DNA from: Neomegalonema sp.
Lineage (GTDB): Bacteria > Pseudomonadota > Alphaproteobacteria > Rhodobacterales > Rhodobacteraceae
Direction: 5' to 3'
Assembly: GCF_028688855.1 (NCBI RefSeq)
Contig: NZ_JAQTXI010000004.1
Coordinates: 62,001-126,000, forward strand
DNA length: 64,000 bases
The notes beneath the pieces were generated by a model. The model ran no database searches and was not told the DNA's origin. It saw nothing but the letters and a program-made list of their open reading frames with translations. Shown here in pieces: positions 8,768-17,989 of the stretch (position 1 is its first letter; each line of letters starts with the position of its first letter). A program made the translations under genes and the position numbers.

Positions 8768-9965
8768 CTCCCCCCTTCCCGAGACCCCGACGCCGGAGCC
8801 CATGGCCCCCGTCGCCGTAGACGAGTTTCAGCTTCTTTCGAAACAGGCCGAGGGCTCGACCTACGGGATTCCTCTGGCGGTGCTGGTGGAGCTGACCCAT
8901 CGCTGCCCTCTGCAATGCCCCTATTGCTCCAATCCGGTGGAGCTTGAAGCCTCGAGCAAGGAGCTGACGACGGCGGAATGGCTCCGGGTCATCGACGAGC
9001 TGGCCGAGATCGGCGTCTTGCAGATCCATTTCTCGGGCGGAGAGCCCACGGCGCGCAAGGATCTGGTCGATCTGGTGCGGCGGGCCTCGGAGGCGGGGCT
9101 TTACTCCAACCTCATCACCTCGGCGGTGATGCTGACCCGCGACAAGCTGGAGGCTCTGGCCGACGCCGGGCTGAACCATGTCCAGATCTCGATTCAGGGC
9201 GCGGAATCCCGCGTCGCGGATCGGGTGGGCGGCTTCCGCAACGGCCACGTCAAGAAGCTCGAAGTCGCGCGCTGGGTGAAGGAGCTCGATCTCCCGCTGA
9301 CCGTCAACGCCGTGATGCACCGGCAGAATCTGGCGCAACTGCCCCAGATCATCGATCTGGCCGTGAGCCTGCGCGCCGCGCGGCTGGAGGTCGCCAACGT
9401 GCAATATTACGGCTGGGCGCTGAAGAACCGTCAGGCCCTGATGCCCTCCCGCGCCCAGATGGAGGAATGCACCCGCGTCGTCGAGGCCGCCCGCGCCCGG
9501 CTGCATGGAATCATGGAGATCGATTACGTCATCCCCGATTACTACGCCGAGCGCCCCAAGCAATGCATGGGCGGTTGGGGGCGGCAGTTCTTCAACATCT
9601 CTCCGGCGGGCAAGGTGCTGCCTTGCCATGCGGCGGAATCCATCACCGGGCTGGAGTTCGATTCCGTGCGGGGCAACAAATCCATCCGCTGGATCTGGGA
9701 CAACTCGGAGGCCTTCAACCTCTATCGCGGCGTGGACTGGATGCCCGAGCCCTGCCGGAGCTGCGCCTTCAAGGAGATCGACTTCGGCGGCTGCCGCTGT
9801 CAGGCCTTCGCGCTGACGGGTTCGGCGCGCAACGCGGATCCGGCCTGCGTGAAGTCCGAGCATCACGCGCGGCTCTTCGCCGTAGCCCATGAAGCGGCCT
9901 CGGGCGGAGACGGCTTCCTCTACCGCAATTTCTCGGGCGGCACGCCGGAGAAGACCGGAGGCTGA
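8760..9965 (+). CDS. pqqE: PqqA peptide cyclase, radical SAM enzyme PqqE
   Basis: This 401-residue radical-SAM enzyme forms the carbon-carbon bond between the Glu and Tyr of PqqA, the first step of PQQ synthesis. The SAM cluster motif CPLQCPYC gives C49, C53 and C56. The FSGGEPTARKDL segment is the SAM-binding GGE motif. A C-terminal SPASM region has the cysteines of auxiliary iron-sulfur clusters (CMGGWG, LPCHAAES, CRSCAF, GGCRCQAF). The start ATG overlaps the end of pqqD. The cluster is complete for pqqABCDE, but no PQQ-dependent dehydrogenase is encoded in this window. Confidence 0.95.
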   Translation: MADSPLPETPTPEPMAPVAVDEFQLLSKQAEGSTYGIPLAVLVELTHRCPLQCPYCSNPVELEASSKELTTAEWLRVIDELAEIGVLQIHFSGGEPTARKDLVDLVRRASEAGLYSNLITSAVMLTRDKLEALADAGLNHVQISIQGAESRVADRVGGFRNGHVKKLEVARWVKELDLPLTVNAVMHRQNLAQLPQIIDLAVSLRAARLEVANVQYYGWALKNRQALMPSRAQMEECTRVVEAARARLHGIMEIDYVIPDYYAERPKQCMGGWGRQFFNISPAGKVLPCHAAESITGLEFDSVRGNKSIRWIWDNSEAFNLYRGVDWMPEPCRSCAFKEIDFGGCRCQAFALTGSARNADPACVKSEHHARLFAVAHEAASGGDGFLYRNFSGGTPEKTGG

Positions 9966-9971
9966 ACAGGA

Positions 9972-10892
9972 ATGGTCGAACCCGGCTTTCACCTCGACGT
10001 GGGCGACGGGCACCGGATCTGCGTCGAGCCCTGGGGCGATCCTCGGGGCGCGCCGATCCTCTTCCTGCATGGCGGGCCGGGGAGCGGCTGCAATCCGGGC
10101 CAGAAGGCGCTTTTCGATCTCGAGCGCCATCATGTGATCTTCGTGGATCAGCGCGGAGCGGGCCGCAGTCTGCCGCGCCGCGCGCGCCACGCCAACACCA
10201 CGGCCCATCTGATCGCCGATCTCGAACAGGTCCGGCGCCGTCTGGGGATTCCGCGCTGGCTGGTCTGCGGCGGCTCCTGGGGCGCGACGCTCGGTCTGGC
10301 CTATGCGCAGGCCCATCCCGAGCGCGTGGCGGGCCTCGCCCTGAGGGCGGTGTTTCTGGGGACGCGGGCCGAACTCGACTGGGCCTTCGGCGAGGGCCTG
10401 AGGATCTTCCGGCCCGAGCTTCACGCAGCCTTTCTGGCCCATCTGCCGCCCGAGGAGCGGGCTTCGCCTCTGGACGCCCTGTGGCGACGCATCCTCGACC
10501 CCGCGCCGGAGGTCCATGGCCCGGCGGCCTGGCTCTGGCATGACGTCGAGCGCCGCCTCTCCGAGCTTGAGCCCGCGCGGAGCGATCTGGAGGCGCATGA
10601 CGCCTCCGCGCCCTTCCCCGCGACGGCCTTCATGGAGGCCCATTATTTCCGCGAGGACTGCTTCCTCGCGCCCGAGGCTCTGATCCGGGGCGCGGGGCGT
10701 CTGGCGGGGATTCCGGGGATCCTCGTGCAGGCGCGCTATGATCTGCTCTGCCCGCCCGCCACGACGGCGCTTCTGGCGGCCCATTGGCCCGAGGCCCGCC
10801 TCCGCATGGTCGAGGCCGCCGGGCATTCCCTGAGCCATCCGGGCGTCTTCGCGGCGCTCGCCGAGGCGGTCAGGGAATTGACCTCAAAGTAA
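9972..10892 (+). CDS. pip: Proline iminopeptidase-like alpha/beta hydrolase (peptidase family S33)
   Basis: A 306-residue alpha/beta hydrolase with the proline iminopeptidase hallmarks. HGGPGSG forms the oxyanion region, DQRGAGRS follows it, the nucleophile elbow is GGSWGATL (serine), and VEAAGHSLSHPG carries the catalytic histidine. The family releases N-terminal proline or other small residues from peptides in the cytoplasm. It begins six bases after pqqE, so it is co-transcribed with the pqq genes. A role in trimming processed PqqA is possible but is inference. The 3' end overlaps the convergent M16 peptidase gene by 23 bases. Confidence 0.88.
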   Translation: MVEPGFHLDVGDGHRICVEPWGDPRGAPILFLHGGPGSGCNPGQKALFDLERHHVIFVDQRGAGRSLPRRARHANTTAHLIADLEQVRRRLGIPRWLVCGGSWGATLGLAYAQAHPERVAGLALRAVFLGTRAELDWAFGEGLRIFRPELHAAFLAHLPPEERASPLDALWRRILDPAPEVHGPAAWLWHDVERRLSELEPARSDLEAHDASAPFPATAFMEAHYFREDCFLAPEALIRGAGRLAGIPGILVQARYDLLCPPATTALLAAHWPEARLRMVEAAGHSLSHPGVFAALAEAVRELTSK

Positions 10893-13578
10893 AGAGCCCC
10901 GGCTCCTCCTCCAGAGCCGCCCGGAGTCCCGCCTCCGCGCCCATGACCACCACCCGCCCTCCTGCGAGCGCCTCATGGAGCCCCTGCGCGAAGCGGCGCA
11001 GATCCGCCGGACGAGTCGAGAGGACGGCGTCAAGCTCCTCCTGGCGGCGCTCCCCGGAGGAGGCTTCGAGCAGCCTGTCCTGCAACCGGAGCAGCAGTTC
11101 ATCGCCGGGAGTCCTCGGCATGAACAGGGCCCCCAGAGCCCCGATGCGCAGACGCTCCGTCATCTCCTCGTCGGCGGCGGATTCCAGCCAGCGCCCGGAC
11201 TCGCGCATCACGGCGAGGCTGCGCCTCAGATGCGGATCCCGCACGCTGAACAGGCTCGCGATCCCCTCCCGCCCGAGGCTCGCCCGCAGGCTGTAGGCGC
11301 CGCCCTCGACGCGGAGCTTCGGCCAGAGCCAGCCCGTTTCGATCGCCCGCAGCCCGAGGGCCTGCGTCCCGCGCGGCGCCAGCCCTGTAAGATCCGCGCA
11401 AAGCCCCACCACATTGAGCGGCGAAGGCGTGACGAACCCCTCATGCGCCGCAAGAGGCTCCGGAGCCGCGAGAGCGGGCTCCGCCTGGACGGGAGCGAAG
11501 CGCGCGAGGAAATCCCGGAAGGGCGCCGCCTCCGCCGCCCCGGAGACGGCCAGCCTCGGAGCCAGCCGCAGGAGGTCGAGCCCCGCAAGCCGCGCCTCGG
11601 AAGCCTTCGGCGCGAGAAGTCGCCCGAGGCCGTTCAGCCGATCCTGAAGGGCGCCGCCGTCAGAGAGTCCCGCGCGCAGACGCAGGTCCAGAAGCTGATG
11701 CGGCAGGCGTTGAAGCTGCTCCTTCAGACGCCCGCGCTCGACCTGCTCCAGATCGGCGATGCCCTCCTCCGGGAGCGGCGCGCCCAGAGCCTCGGCCAGA
11801 AGGTCCAGCGCCTGAAGCGCCTCCTCGGGCCGCGTCGTGAGCCGCAGGACGAGGCTCGCGGCGGAGCGGCCGTTCCGGTCGCTCGCGGCCCAGGGCTGCG
11901 CCGAGAAGCCTCGAACCAGAGCGAAGGCGGGGTGATCCTTCACCGCGCGCGTCGAGAGCCGAAGCCCGAGGATCGGCGCAAGATCGCGCTGCGCGGGCGC
12001 GAGGCCGCCCAGATCCAGCCCCAGCGCGATCCGCAGAAGTCCGTCCTCGGCCGGGGGCGCGCGCAGGAGCCGCCCTTCCCATGAACCCTGAGCCTGCGGT
12101 ATCTCGCGCGGAAGCTGCGCCAGCGAAAGCCTCGGCGTCGCGCAGGGAGAAGCGGGCTCCGGAGGGCGCGGAGCGGCGGGCGGCGCGACGGCGGCCAGGT
12201 CATGAGCGCGGCGCCTGAGGCGCTCCGCGAGCCTCTCGGCCTGAGCGGGATCGGGCGTCAGAAGGATCGTCGCCTGATGCGGATTGCCGAGGAGATCCTC
12301 CCGGATCGCCCGCCGCAGGGCCCGAGCGCAGGCTTCGGGCTGCGCGCGCAGACGCCTCAGGCCGGAGGAGGCGTCGAGCGCCTCCAGCGGATCGCCCCCC
12401 TGCGCCCAGAATCCGAGAATCCGCCCCAGCCGCGTCAATCCGGCGGGCTTGCGCGGAAAGGCGTCGAGATCGCGTCCCTTCAGCTCCGTCTGCGCGAGAG
12501 CCGCCCGCAGAAGCTCGTCAGGCATATGATCGGCCAGCTCCGCCAGACGCGCCGCCGCGGCCTCCGGCGCCTTGCGGGCCTCGCGCCCGCGCAGGATCGC
12601 CGTGAAGGCGGGCTGCGCGAGTTCGGCGGAGAAGCCGCTCGTCCGCCCGAGAGTCAGCACCTCGATCCGGCGCAGGGGCGAATCCGGGAGATCGAAGAGC
12701 AGCGTCTCCAGCACCCGCGCCAAGGCCGGATCCATCGCGCGCGGAACCCATCCCAGAGCCGCGAAGGGCTCCGGCGCGGAGAAGGTCTCGGCGAAACGGC
12801 GCGGCGCGGGGAAAGGAGCCTGAAGCGGAAGGCCGGGCGCCGGAGCGCAGGGCGCGAAGCTCCGGAAGGCGGCGTGGATCTGCGCCAGCCTCGGAGCCAG
12901 AGGCGCCGGTCCCGAAAGGAAGACCAGCGCCCGGGAAGGATGATGCGTGGCCTTGTGGAAGCCCCGCAGCGCCTGGAGCGTGAGATCGGGGATGGCCTCG
13001 GGATCGCCGCCGGAACTCCACCGACAGGGCGTCTCGGGGAACAGGGCCGCGCGCAGACGCAACGCAAGCCAGGCCTCCGGATCGGCGAGATGGCCGCGCA
13101 TCTCGTTGAAGACCACGCCGGTCAGCTCCGGACCCCGTTCCGAGCGCCGCAGACTCCAGGCCTCCTGAGCGAAGGCCTCCTCCCTCAGCAGCGGATGCAG
13201 GACGGCGTCGAGGCAGACCTCCGTCAGATTGGCGAGATCCGCCGCCAGAGGGCTCGCGAAATGATAGGAGGTCAGATCCGCCCAGGTCGAGGCGTTGAGA
13301 TGGCTGGCCATGCTGGCCGCGTTGAGCTCGGCGAACTGCTGATCGCAGGGAAAGCGGCGCGAGCCCCGGAAGATCATGTGCTCCAGCACATGCGCGACGC
13401 CGGAATCGTCGCCGGGGCTGGTCGGGAAGCTGATCGAGAACTCCGATTCCGGCCCCTCCGTCTCCAGCGCGAGGATCCGCGCCCCCGTCGCGCGATGCCG
13501 CAGCCGCAGAGCCCGCCCTTCGGCGAGGATCGCCTCTCCGACGATCTCGAAATCCGGATTTCTGGAATCTGGCGTCAT
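10870..13578 (-). CDS. M16C-family zinc metallopeptidase (presequence protease-like)
   Basis: The 902-residue protein belongs to the insulinase superfamily, subfamily M16C, whose members form a clam-shaped chamber that degrades short peptides. The inverted zinc motif HxxEH is HVLEH at residues 63-67. The distal zinc ligand is in GVVFNEM (about E159), and DLTSYHF is also family-typical, so the active site looks intact. The length is somewhat below the usual 960-1000. There is no clear signal peptide, suggesting a cytoplasmic enzyme. It converges on the pqq operon. Some pqq clusters use an M16 peptidase (PqqF, or PqqF/PqqG) to cut PqqA, so this is a candidate replacement, though M16C is a different subfamily. 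Confidence 0.85.
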   Translation of the reverse strand: MTPDSRNPDFEIVGEAILAEGRALRLRHRATGARILALETEGPESEFSISFPTSPGDDSGVAHVLEHMIFRGSRRFPCDQQFAELNAASMASHLNASTWADLTSYHFASPLAADLANLTEVCLDAVLHPLLREEAFAQEAWSLRRSERGPELTGVVFNEMRGHLADPEAWLALRLRAALFPETPCRWSSGGDPEAIPDLTLQALRGFHKATHHPSRALVFLSGPAPLAPRLAQIHAAFRSFAPCAPAPGLPLQAPFPAPRRFAETFSAPEPFAALGWVPRAMDPALARVLETLLFDLPDSPLRRIEVLTLGRTSGFSAELAQPAFTAILRGREARKAPEAAAARLAELADHMPDELLRAALAQTELKGRDLDAFPRKPAGLTRLGRILGFWAQGGDPLEALDASSGLRRLRAQPEACARALRRAIREDLLGNPHQATILLTPDPAQAERLAERLRRRAHDLAAVAPPAAPRPPEPASPCATPRLSLAQLPREIPQAQGSWEGRLLRAPPAEDGLLRIALGLDLGGLAPAQRDLAPILGLRLSTRAVKDHPAFALVRGFSAQPWAASDRNGRSAASLVLRLTTRPEEALQALDLLAEALGAPLPEEGIADLEQVERGRLKEQLQRLPHQLLDLRLRAGLSDGGALQDRLNGLGRLLAPKASEARLAGLDLLRLAPRLAVSGAAEAAPFRDFLARFAPVQAEPALAAPEPLAAHEGFVTPSPLNVVGLCADLTGLAPRGTQALGLRAIETGWLWPKLRVEGGAYSLRASLGREGIASLFSVRDPHLRRSLAVMRESGRWLESAADEEMTERLRIGALGALFMPRTPGDELLLRLQDRLLEASSGERRQEELDAVLSTRPADLRRFAQGLHEALAGGRVVVMGAEAGLRAALEEEPGLFTLRSIP

Positions 13579-13805
13579 GCTTCTGCGGATCCTGTCCTGT
13601 TGCGCGGCGGGCGGCCATTGCTATCGTATTGATTGCATGAAGGTCGCCCCTCATGCGGGCGATGGTTCCGGGCGCCCTGCGCAGGATTTTCCGGAAGGCG
13701 GGCCTCGTTCAGCAACCGTTCAGTCATCGTTCATCAGACGACGTATACCTCTCAAACACGTCCCGGCGTTGCTTTCGTTTTCCCTCCCCGCTTGATGAAT
13801 GGTGA

Positions 13806-16280
13806 TTGATCTTGAACGCCATAGACCCTGACGCCCTCGTCGTCCCTCCGAGGACCTCCGCCTTCAGACGCCCCCTTCCCACCCGCATCGCGCCCGGAGA
13901 ACGGGTCTCCGCGCAGGACATCACCGCGATTCTCTGCGTCCGGCTCCACGAAGGCAACCCCTGGGCGGCCGACCGGCTGCGGCTCTTCGCCGAGCATTAC
14001 GATCCTGCGCCGCGCGTGCTGGTGCTGGACTTCGGCTCGCAGGAGCCCTACGCGGAGATCCTCCGGTCCATCTGCGCCGGATGCGGCTTCGATCATCGCC
14101 AGGAACCGGACGAAGACACCTATTCGCCCGCCGCCGCCCATAATCGCGGCTTCGAGCACTCGACCACCGATCTCGTGTTCTTCTGCGACGTCGATTGTTT
14201 CGGCGCGCGCAGCCTCTTCGGCGATCTGGCCCGCGTCGCGACTTCGCTGCGGATGAAATCCGTGGTGGACGCCTCGCTCATCCTGCCGGTGCTGCACATG
14301 GGCGAAGCCGACACCGCGCGTTGCCTCGCCTGCGAGACTCCGGCCGAAAGATCCGCCTACCTCGACGCCTTCGGGCATTACGCCCAATATGCGCAGTTCC
14401 AGAAGGCCGACAATTTCTTCATCGCCCCCTATTCCAACATCTATCTGATCAACCGCCGGATGTTCGACCTCTGCGGCGGCTATGATGAAAGATTCAGGGG
14501 ACATGGCTCCGAGGATTTCGAATTCCTCACCCGTCTGGGTCTGCATGCGCAACACGTCCCCGGCGCGGCGAATCTGACTCTCGATCGCTACGGGCCTCTG
14601 GGCGCGGAGTTCTACGAAGCCAAGCCCTATGTCGGATTCCGGAGATTCTTCGAAGCCATGTCCCATCCCGCCGACAGCTTCGGCCTCAAGATCCATCACC
14701 TGTGGCATCCCCGTCCGGCCGCCGAGGACTGGCAGAGCAAGAACGACTGGAAACGCGCCAGACTCCAGGCCGCCTTCGCCGATTACGTCGGGCAGCCGAC
14801 CAATCTGCTGAAGATCGATTTCCTGCGTCGGGAGAAGACCGTCTACTGCCTCTGCAAACACCCGGATCAATGGGCCTATCACCTGCCCCTGAGGCTGGCG
14901 GGCTACCGGACGGTGCTCGTCGATCAGGACGATCCGGCGACCATCGCCCGCGTGAGCCGCGAACTCGTGGCCGACGACGCCAGCGCCATCTCCATCTTCA
15001 ACCCCTACATGAAGAGCCACGAGGGCTTCCGTCCCCTGTTCATGCTCGCGCAGGATCTGAAGCGCACGGTCGTCGTGATCGAGCGCGGCGCCTTGCCGAA
15101 CTCGATCTATTACGACGACGACGTGGCCTACGCCTCGCCCAACTTCTCCGAAGAGGCCTTCGCCCGGGCCTCCTTCTCCAACGCGGAGCTGGCCGACGCC
15201 CGGGATTACGTCGAGACCCTCCGTCAGGGCGCCGCCACCCTGGAGGCCATGGACGGATACGCCGAAACCGAAGCCCGCCATCCCTGGCTCGCCCATCTGA
15301 CGCGCCCCGTCTGCTTCATTCCGCTTCAGCTCGAAGAGGACATGGCGGTGACGATGTTCGTCCGGGGCGAGGAATCCTACGCCGGATTCGCGGCCTCCCT
15401 GAACGCCCTCGTCGCGGAGAACCGGGACGTCATGTTCATCGTCAAGCCGCATCCGCTCTCGAAGGGCGACCAGATCCTCCCCGCGAGCAACCTGCTCGTC
15501 GCCGAGCGGAGCGACAACATCCACTTCCTGCTCGACGCCGCCTCCTTCACGCTCTGCTACAATTCGGGCGTGGGGCTTCTGTCGGTGCTGCACGAGAAGC
15601 CGACCTTCACGCTGGGCAACGCCTTCTACCGGCTTGCGGGCGCGGCGCGGCACTGCTCTTCGGCCCGCGAGGCCGTGGAGGCCTTCCGCGCCGGAGACTT
15701 CCAGCAGCCGAGGGAGGATCTCGCGACCCGGATCGCGGCCTGGTTCCTCCACCGGCGCTACTCCACCTTCTCGGCCGAGGACGTGATCCGCGATTTCGGC
15801 CACCGGAAGGCCCATGGCTACCGGAACATCCTGGTGACCAGCCTGCGCTGGCGCGACGTCTCCGTCGCCCTGGAGCGGCAGAGGGATACGGCCCCCTTCT
15901 CCTGGAAATGCTACATGACCGCCAGACTGGGCATGAGGTATCGCGAACCGGCGCCGGCTCCGCCGCCGAAGCCCCAGCCGAAGCCCGCCGCTCCGGCGCC
16001 TGCGGCCGCCGCCAGACCGGCCGCTCCCCCGGCGCCCCCCGCCCAGACGGCGCCCGCCGCTCCGGCGAAGCGTCAGGCGGAGCCCGCGCCCCATACGAAC
16101 GAGCTGATCAAGTCGACCCGGAAATTCCGCCTCTATTCCCTGGCCTATGCGCCCTTCCTCTCCGACCGGCAACGCGAGCGCCTCCGGAACAATCCGCAGG
16201 ATTTCTTCGACAAGTCCACCCATCCCATCTCGAAGATGGGCAAGGCCATGTTCAGGCGGCAGCTTTCGGCGGCGGTCTGA
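13806..16280 (+). CDS. Two-module glycosyltransferase (GT2-like plus capsule-type transferase)
   Basis: The 824-residue protein combines two modules. Residues 35-260 look like a GT2-type transferase with the DxD-containing FFCDVDCFG (about residue 127). They also have a galactosyltransferase-like GGYDERFRGHGSEDFEF (about 224). Residues 500-690 resemble GT-B capsule polymer transferases (FIVKPHPL, CYNSGVGLLSVLHEKP). An Ala/Pro-rich linker at about 715-765 precedes a basic C-terminal segment. It has no signal peptide. It probably builds a surface polysaccharide, but the sugar and linkage cannot be told. The TTG at 13806 is the first in-frame start, and a second TTG lies two codons later. No other polysaccharide genes are adjacent. 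Confidence 0.7.
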   Translation: MILNAIDPDALVVPPRTSAFRRPLPTRIAPGERVSAQDITAILCVRLHEGNPWAADRLRLFAEHYDPAPRVLVLDFGSQEPYAEILRSICAGCGFDHRQEPDEDTYSPAAAHNRGFEHSTTDLVFFCDVDCFGARSLFGDLARVATSLRMKSVVDASLILPVLHMGEADTARCLACETPAERSAYLDAFGHYAQYAQFQKADNFFIAPYSNIYLINRRMFDLCGGYDERFRGHGSEDFEFLTRLGLHAQHVPGAANLTLDRYGPLGAEFYEAKPYVGFRRFFEAMSHPADSFGLKIHHLWHPRPAAEDWQSKNDWKRARLQAAFADYVGQPTNLLKIDFLRREKTVYCLCKHPDQWAYHLPLRLAGYRTVLVDQDDPATIARVSRELVADDASAISIFNPYMKSHEGFRPLFMLAQDLKRTVVVIERGALPNSIYYDDDVAYASPNFSEEAFARASFSNAELADARDYVETLRQGAATLEAMDGYAETEARHPWLAHLTRPVCFIPLQLEEDMAVTMFVRGEESYAGFAASLNALVAENRDVMFIVKPHPLSKGDQILPASNLLVAERSDNIHFLLDAASFTLCYNSGVGLLSVLHEKPTFTLGNAFYRLAGAARHCSSAREAVEAFRAGDFQQPREDLATRIAAWFLHRRYSTFSAEDVIRDFGHRKAHGYRNILVTSLRWRDVSVALERQRDTAPFSWKCYMTARLGMRYREPAPAPPPKPQPKPAAPAPAAAARPAAPPAPPAQTAPAAPAKRQAEPAPHTNELIKSTRKFRLYSLAYAPFLSDRQRERLRNNPQDFFDKSTHPISKMGKAMFRRQLSAAV

Positions 16281-16337
16281 GTCCGGCGGAGACGCGGCCC
16301 TCCCGGCGGCCTTCTCCGGCCGCCGGATCCCCTCCGC

Positions 16338-16805
16338 TCAGAGCGGGCGGACGGAGAGGATTTCGAGCGGCGTGGTCCGGCCGCCCGCCTCGAAGTCGAC
16401 GATCTCGCCCGGCTCGGCCTCGTCGAGCGCCCGCGCCAGAGGCGAGGTCCAGGCGAGGAGGCCCCGCAGGGGGTCGGCCTCGTCCTCTCCGACGATCCGC
16501 AGGGTCTGGAGGCCCTCCGGACGCCGGACGACCACCTCGGTTCCGAAGCCGACCGCCCCGGCGCCCGGATCCTGCCGGAGAAGGCGCATGCTGGCGCGGC
16601 GCGCCTCCCAATAGCGCAATTCACGCCGCAAGGGCTCGGCCTCCTGCTCGGCGAGGCCCTCCAGAGCGCGCCGCAGCCCGGCGATCCGCTCCAGGATGAG
16701 TCCGGCGCCGCGTTCGGTCACCAGATTGGGCGCGGAGCCCACAGGAATGTCCGGCTGAGGCGCCTCCGGCGCATCGTCGTTCTCCTTCACGAAGGCGCGG
16801 CTCAT
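16338..16805 (-). CDS. GreA/GreB-family transcription elongation factor
   Basis: The 155-residue protein starts MSRAFVKENDD, the usual beginning of alphaproteobacterial GreB-type factors. It has an N-terminal helical hairpin (about residues 35-80) and a C-terminal FKBP-like domain (ADPLRGLLAWTSPLARAL...). Gre factors enter the secondary channel of RNA polymerase and stimulate cleavage of backtracked RNA. The ATG at 16805 is chosen over one 13 codons upstream because a strong GGGAGG precedes it and the family begins there. It is convergent with the glycosyltransferase, 57 bases away. GreB versus the related nucleoside-diphosphate-kinase regulator Rnk is not fully settled. Confidence 0.78.
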   Translation of the reverse strand: MSRAFVKENDDAPEAPQPDIPVGSAPNLVTERGAGLILERIAGLRRALEGLAEQEAEPLRRELRYWEARRASMRLLRQDPGAGAVGFGTEVVVRRPEGLQTLRIVGEDEADPLRGLLAWTSPLARALDEAEPGEIVDFEAGGRTTPLEILSVRPL

Positions 16806-16875
16806 CTTCCACCTCCCGTCCCGCCGAAACCCGCAGACTCGCATGTCGGGAGCCCCGGGCCAAGCCCCGAAGGCC

Positions 16876-17907
16876 TCAGGGCGCGGAGGCCGCAGAGGCC
16901 GCGGCGGCGGGCGCGGGCGCGGGCGCGAGCCGCGTGCGGATCTCCCGGCTCAGCGGCGCCGAAGCCGCGCCCAGATGGCTCGGGCGGCCCGGCAGCCCCA
17001 TCGGATAAAGCCGCTCCTGCTGACGCACATAGGCGGCGGATTTCGGGCCGCAGAGCCGGGCGCGCATGTCCTCGGGCGCGGCGGCCGGATCGTTCGGCAG
17101 ATCGGTCAGACGCAGCCCCAGGCCCCGGACGTCGCCTTCGAAGGCGGCCTCCAGCAGGGCGGCGGCCCTTTCGTTGCGCTCGCGGTCGGTGGTGGCGCCG
17201 AGCACCACCGCCACCACGCGCCGACCATCCCGCACGGCGAGGCTCACGAGATTGCGGCCCGAAGCGCAGACGAAGCCCGTCTTCAGCCCGATGGCGCCCG
17301 GATAGCGGGTCAGGAGCTGGTTGAGGGAGGGCAGCCTCCGGTCGTTGAGGCTCACCTCGGAGAGGCCGAAGAAAGGCAGGCGCTCGGGAAACATCCGGTC
17401 GATCGCCGCCGCGAGGATCGCCAGATCCCGGGCCGTCGAGACCTGGGCCTTGTCGAAGAGGCCCTCGGGATTGACGAAATGCGTGCCGGTCATGCCGAGC
17501 CGCCGGGCCGCGTCGTTCATCCTCTCGACGAAGGCCGCCTCGTCTCCGGCGAGGGTCTCCGCGATGGCGACGGCGGCGTCGTTGGCCGAAACGCCGAGCA
17601 TGGCGTAAAGCGCGTCCTCCAGAGACATGACGCTGCCCGGCGCCAGACCGGACTTCACCGATTCCGCCCCCAGCGCGTTCTCCGAGAAGACGACCTCGTC
17701 GCCGAGCGTCACGATCCCGGCGCGCAGGGCCTCGAAGGCGACGAAGGCCGTCATCAGCTTGGTGGTGGAGGCCGGATACCAGGGGCGTCCGGCGTCCTCG
17801 GCCTGGAGGACCTCCAGGGTCTGGGCGTCGATCGTCAGCGAGGGCGTCGCCCGGGCGGGGGCCGCGAGGGTCAGGAGCAGGGCGCAGAAGAAGGCGCGGG
17901 TCAGCAT
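16876..17907 (-). CDS. D-alanyl-D-alanine carboxypeptidase (PBP5/DacF type)
   Basis: The 343-residue precursor has a signal peptide (residues 1-20, LLLTLAAPARA) and a low-molecular-weight penicillin-binding domain of peptidase family S11. It trims the terminal D-alanine from peptidoglycan stem peptides in the periplasm. The three active-site motifs are present: STTK at 47-50, SAN at 107-109 and KTG at 209-211. The ATG at 17907 is preferred over an in-frame one 33 codons upstream, because it places the signal peptide at the N-terminus. No C-terminal membrane-anchor helix is obvious. It is followed by the Gre factor gene on the same strand. Confidence 0.9.
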   Translation of the reverse strand: MLTRAFFCALLLTLAAPARATPSLTIDAQTLEVLQAEDAGRPWYPASTTKLMTAFVAFEALRAGIVTLGDEVVFSENALGAESVKSGLAPGSVMSLEDALYAMLGVSANDAAVAIAETLAGDEAAFVERMNDAARRLGMTGTHFVNPEGLFDKAQVSTARDLAILAAAIDRMFPERLPFFGLSEVSLNDRRLPSLNQLLTRYPGAIGLKTGFVCASGRNLVSLAVRDGRRVVAVVLGATTDRERNERAAALLEAAFEGDVRGLGLRLTDLPNDPAAAPEDMRARLCGPKSAAYVRQQERLYPMGLPGRPSHLGAASAPLSREIRTRLAPAPAPAAAASAASAP

Positions 17908-17989
17908 GATCGGGGCTCGGCGGAGTTCAGGGACAAAGGCTCCAATCTCCAGATTTCCGCAGATGAAACAAGCTGATCTTGCGCCGCAC

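Noticed and set aside
8682..10838. 718-residue antisense frame over pqqE and the S33 gene
   Set aside because: It runs opposite two clear enzymes and has no recognisable motif.
12202..13632. 476-residue frame antisense to the M16C gene
   Set aside because: Shadow frame without protein-like composition.
14702..16699. 665-residue frame within the glycosyltransferase region
   Set aside because: Out-of-frame reading rich in Arg/Pro; the real gene has domain motifs throughout.
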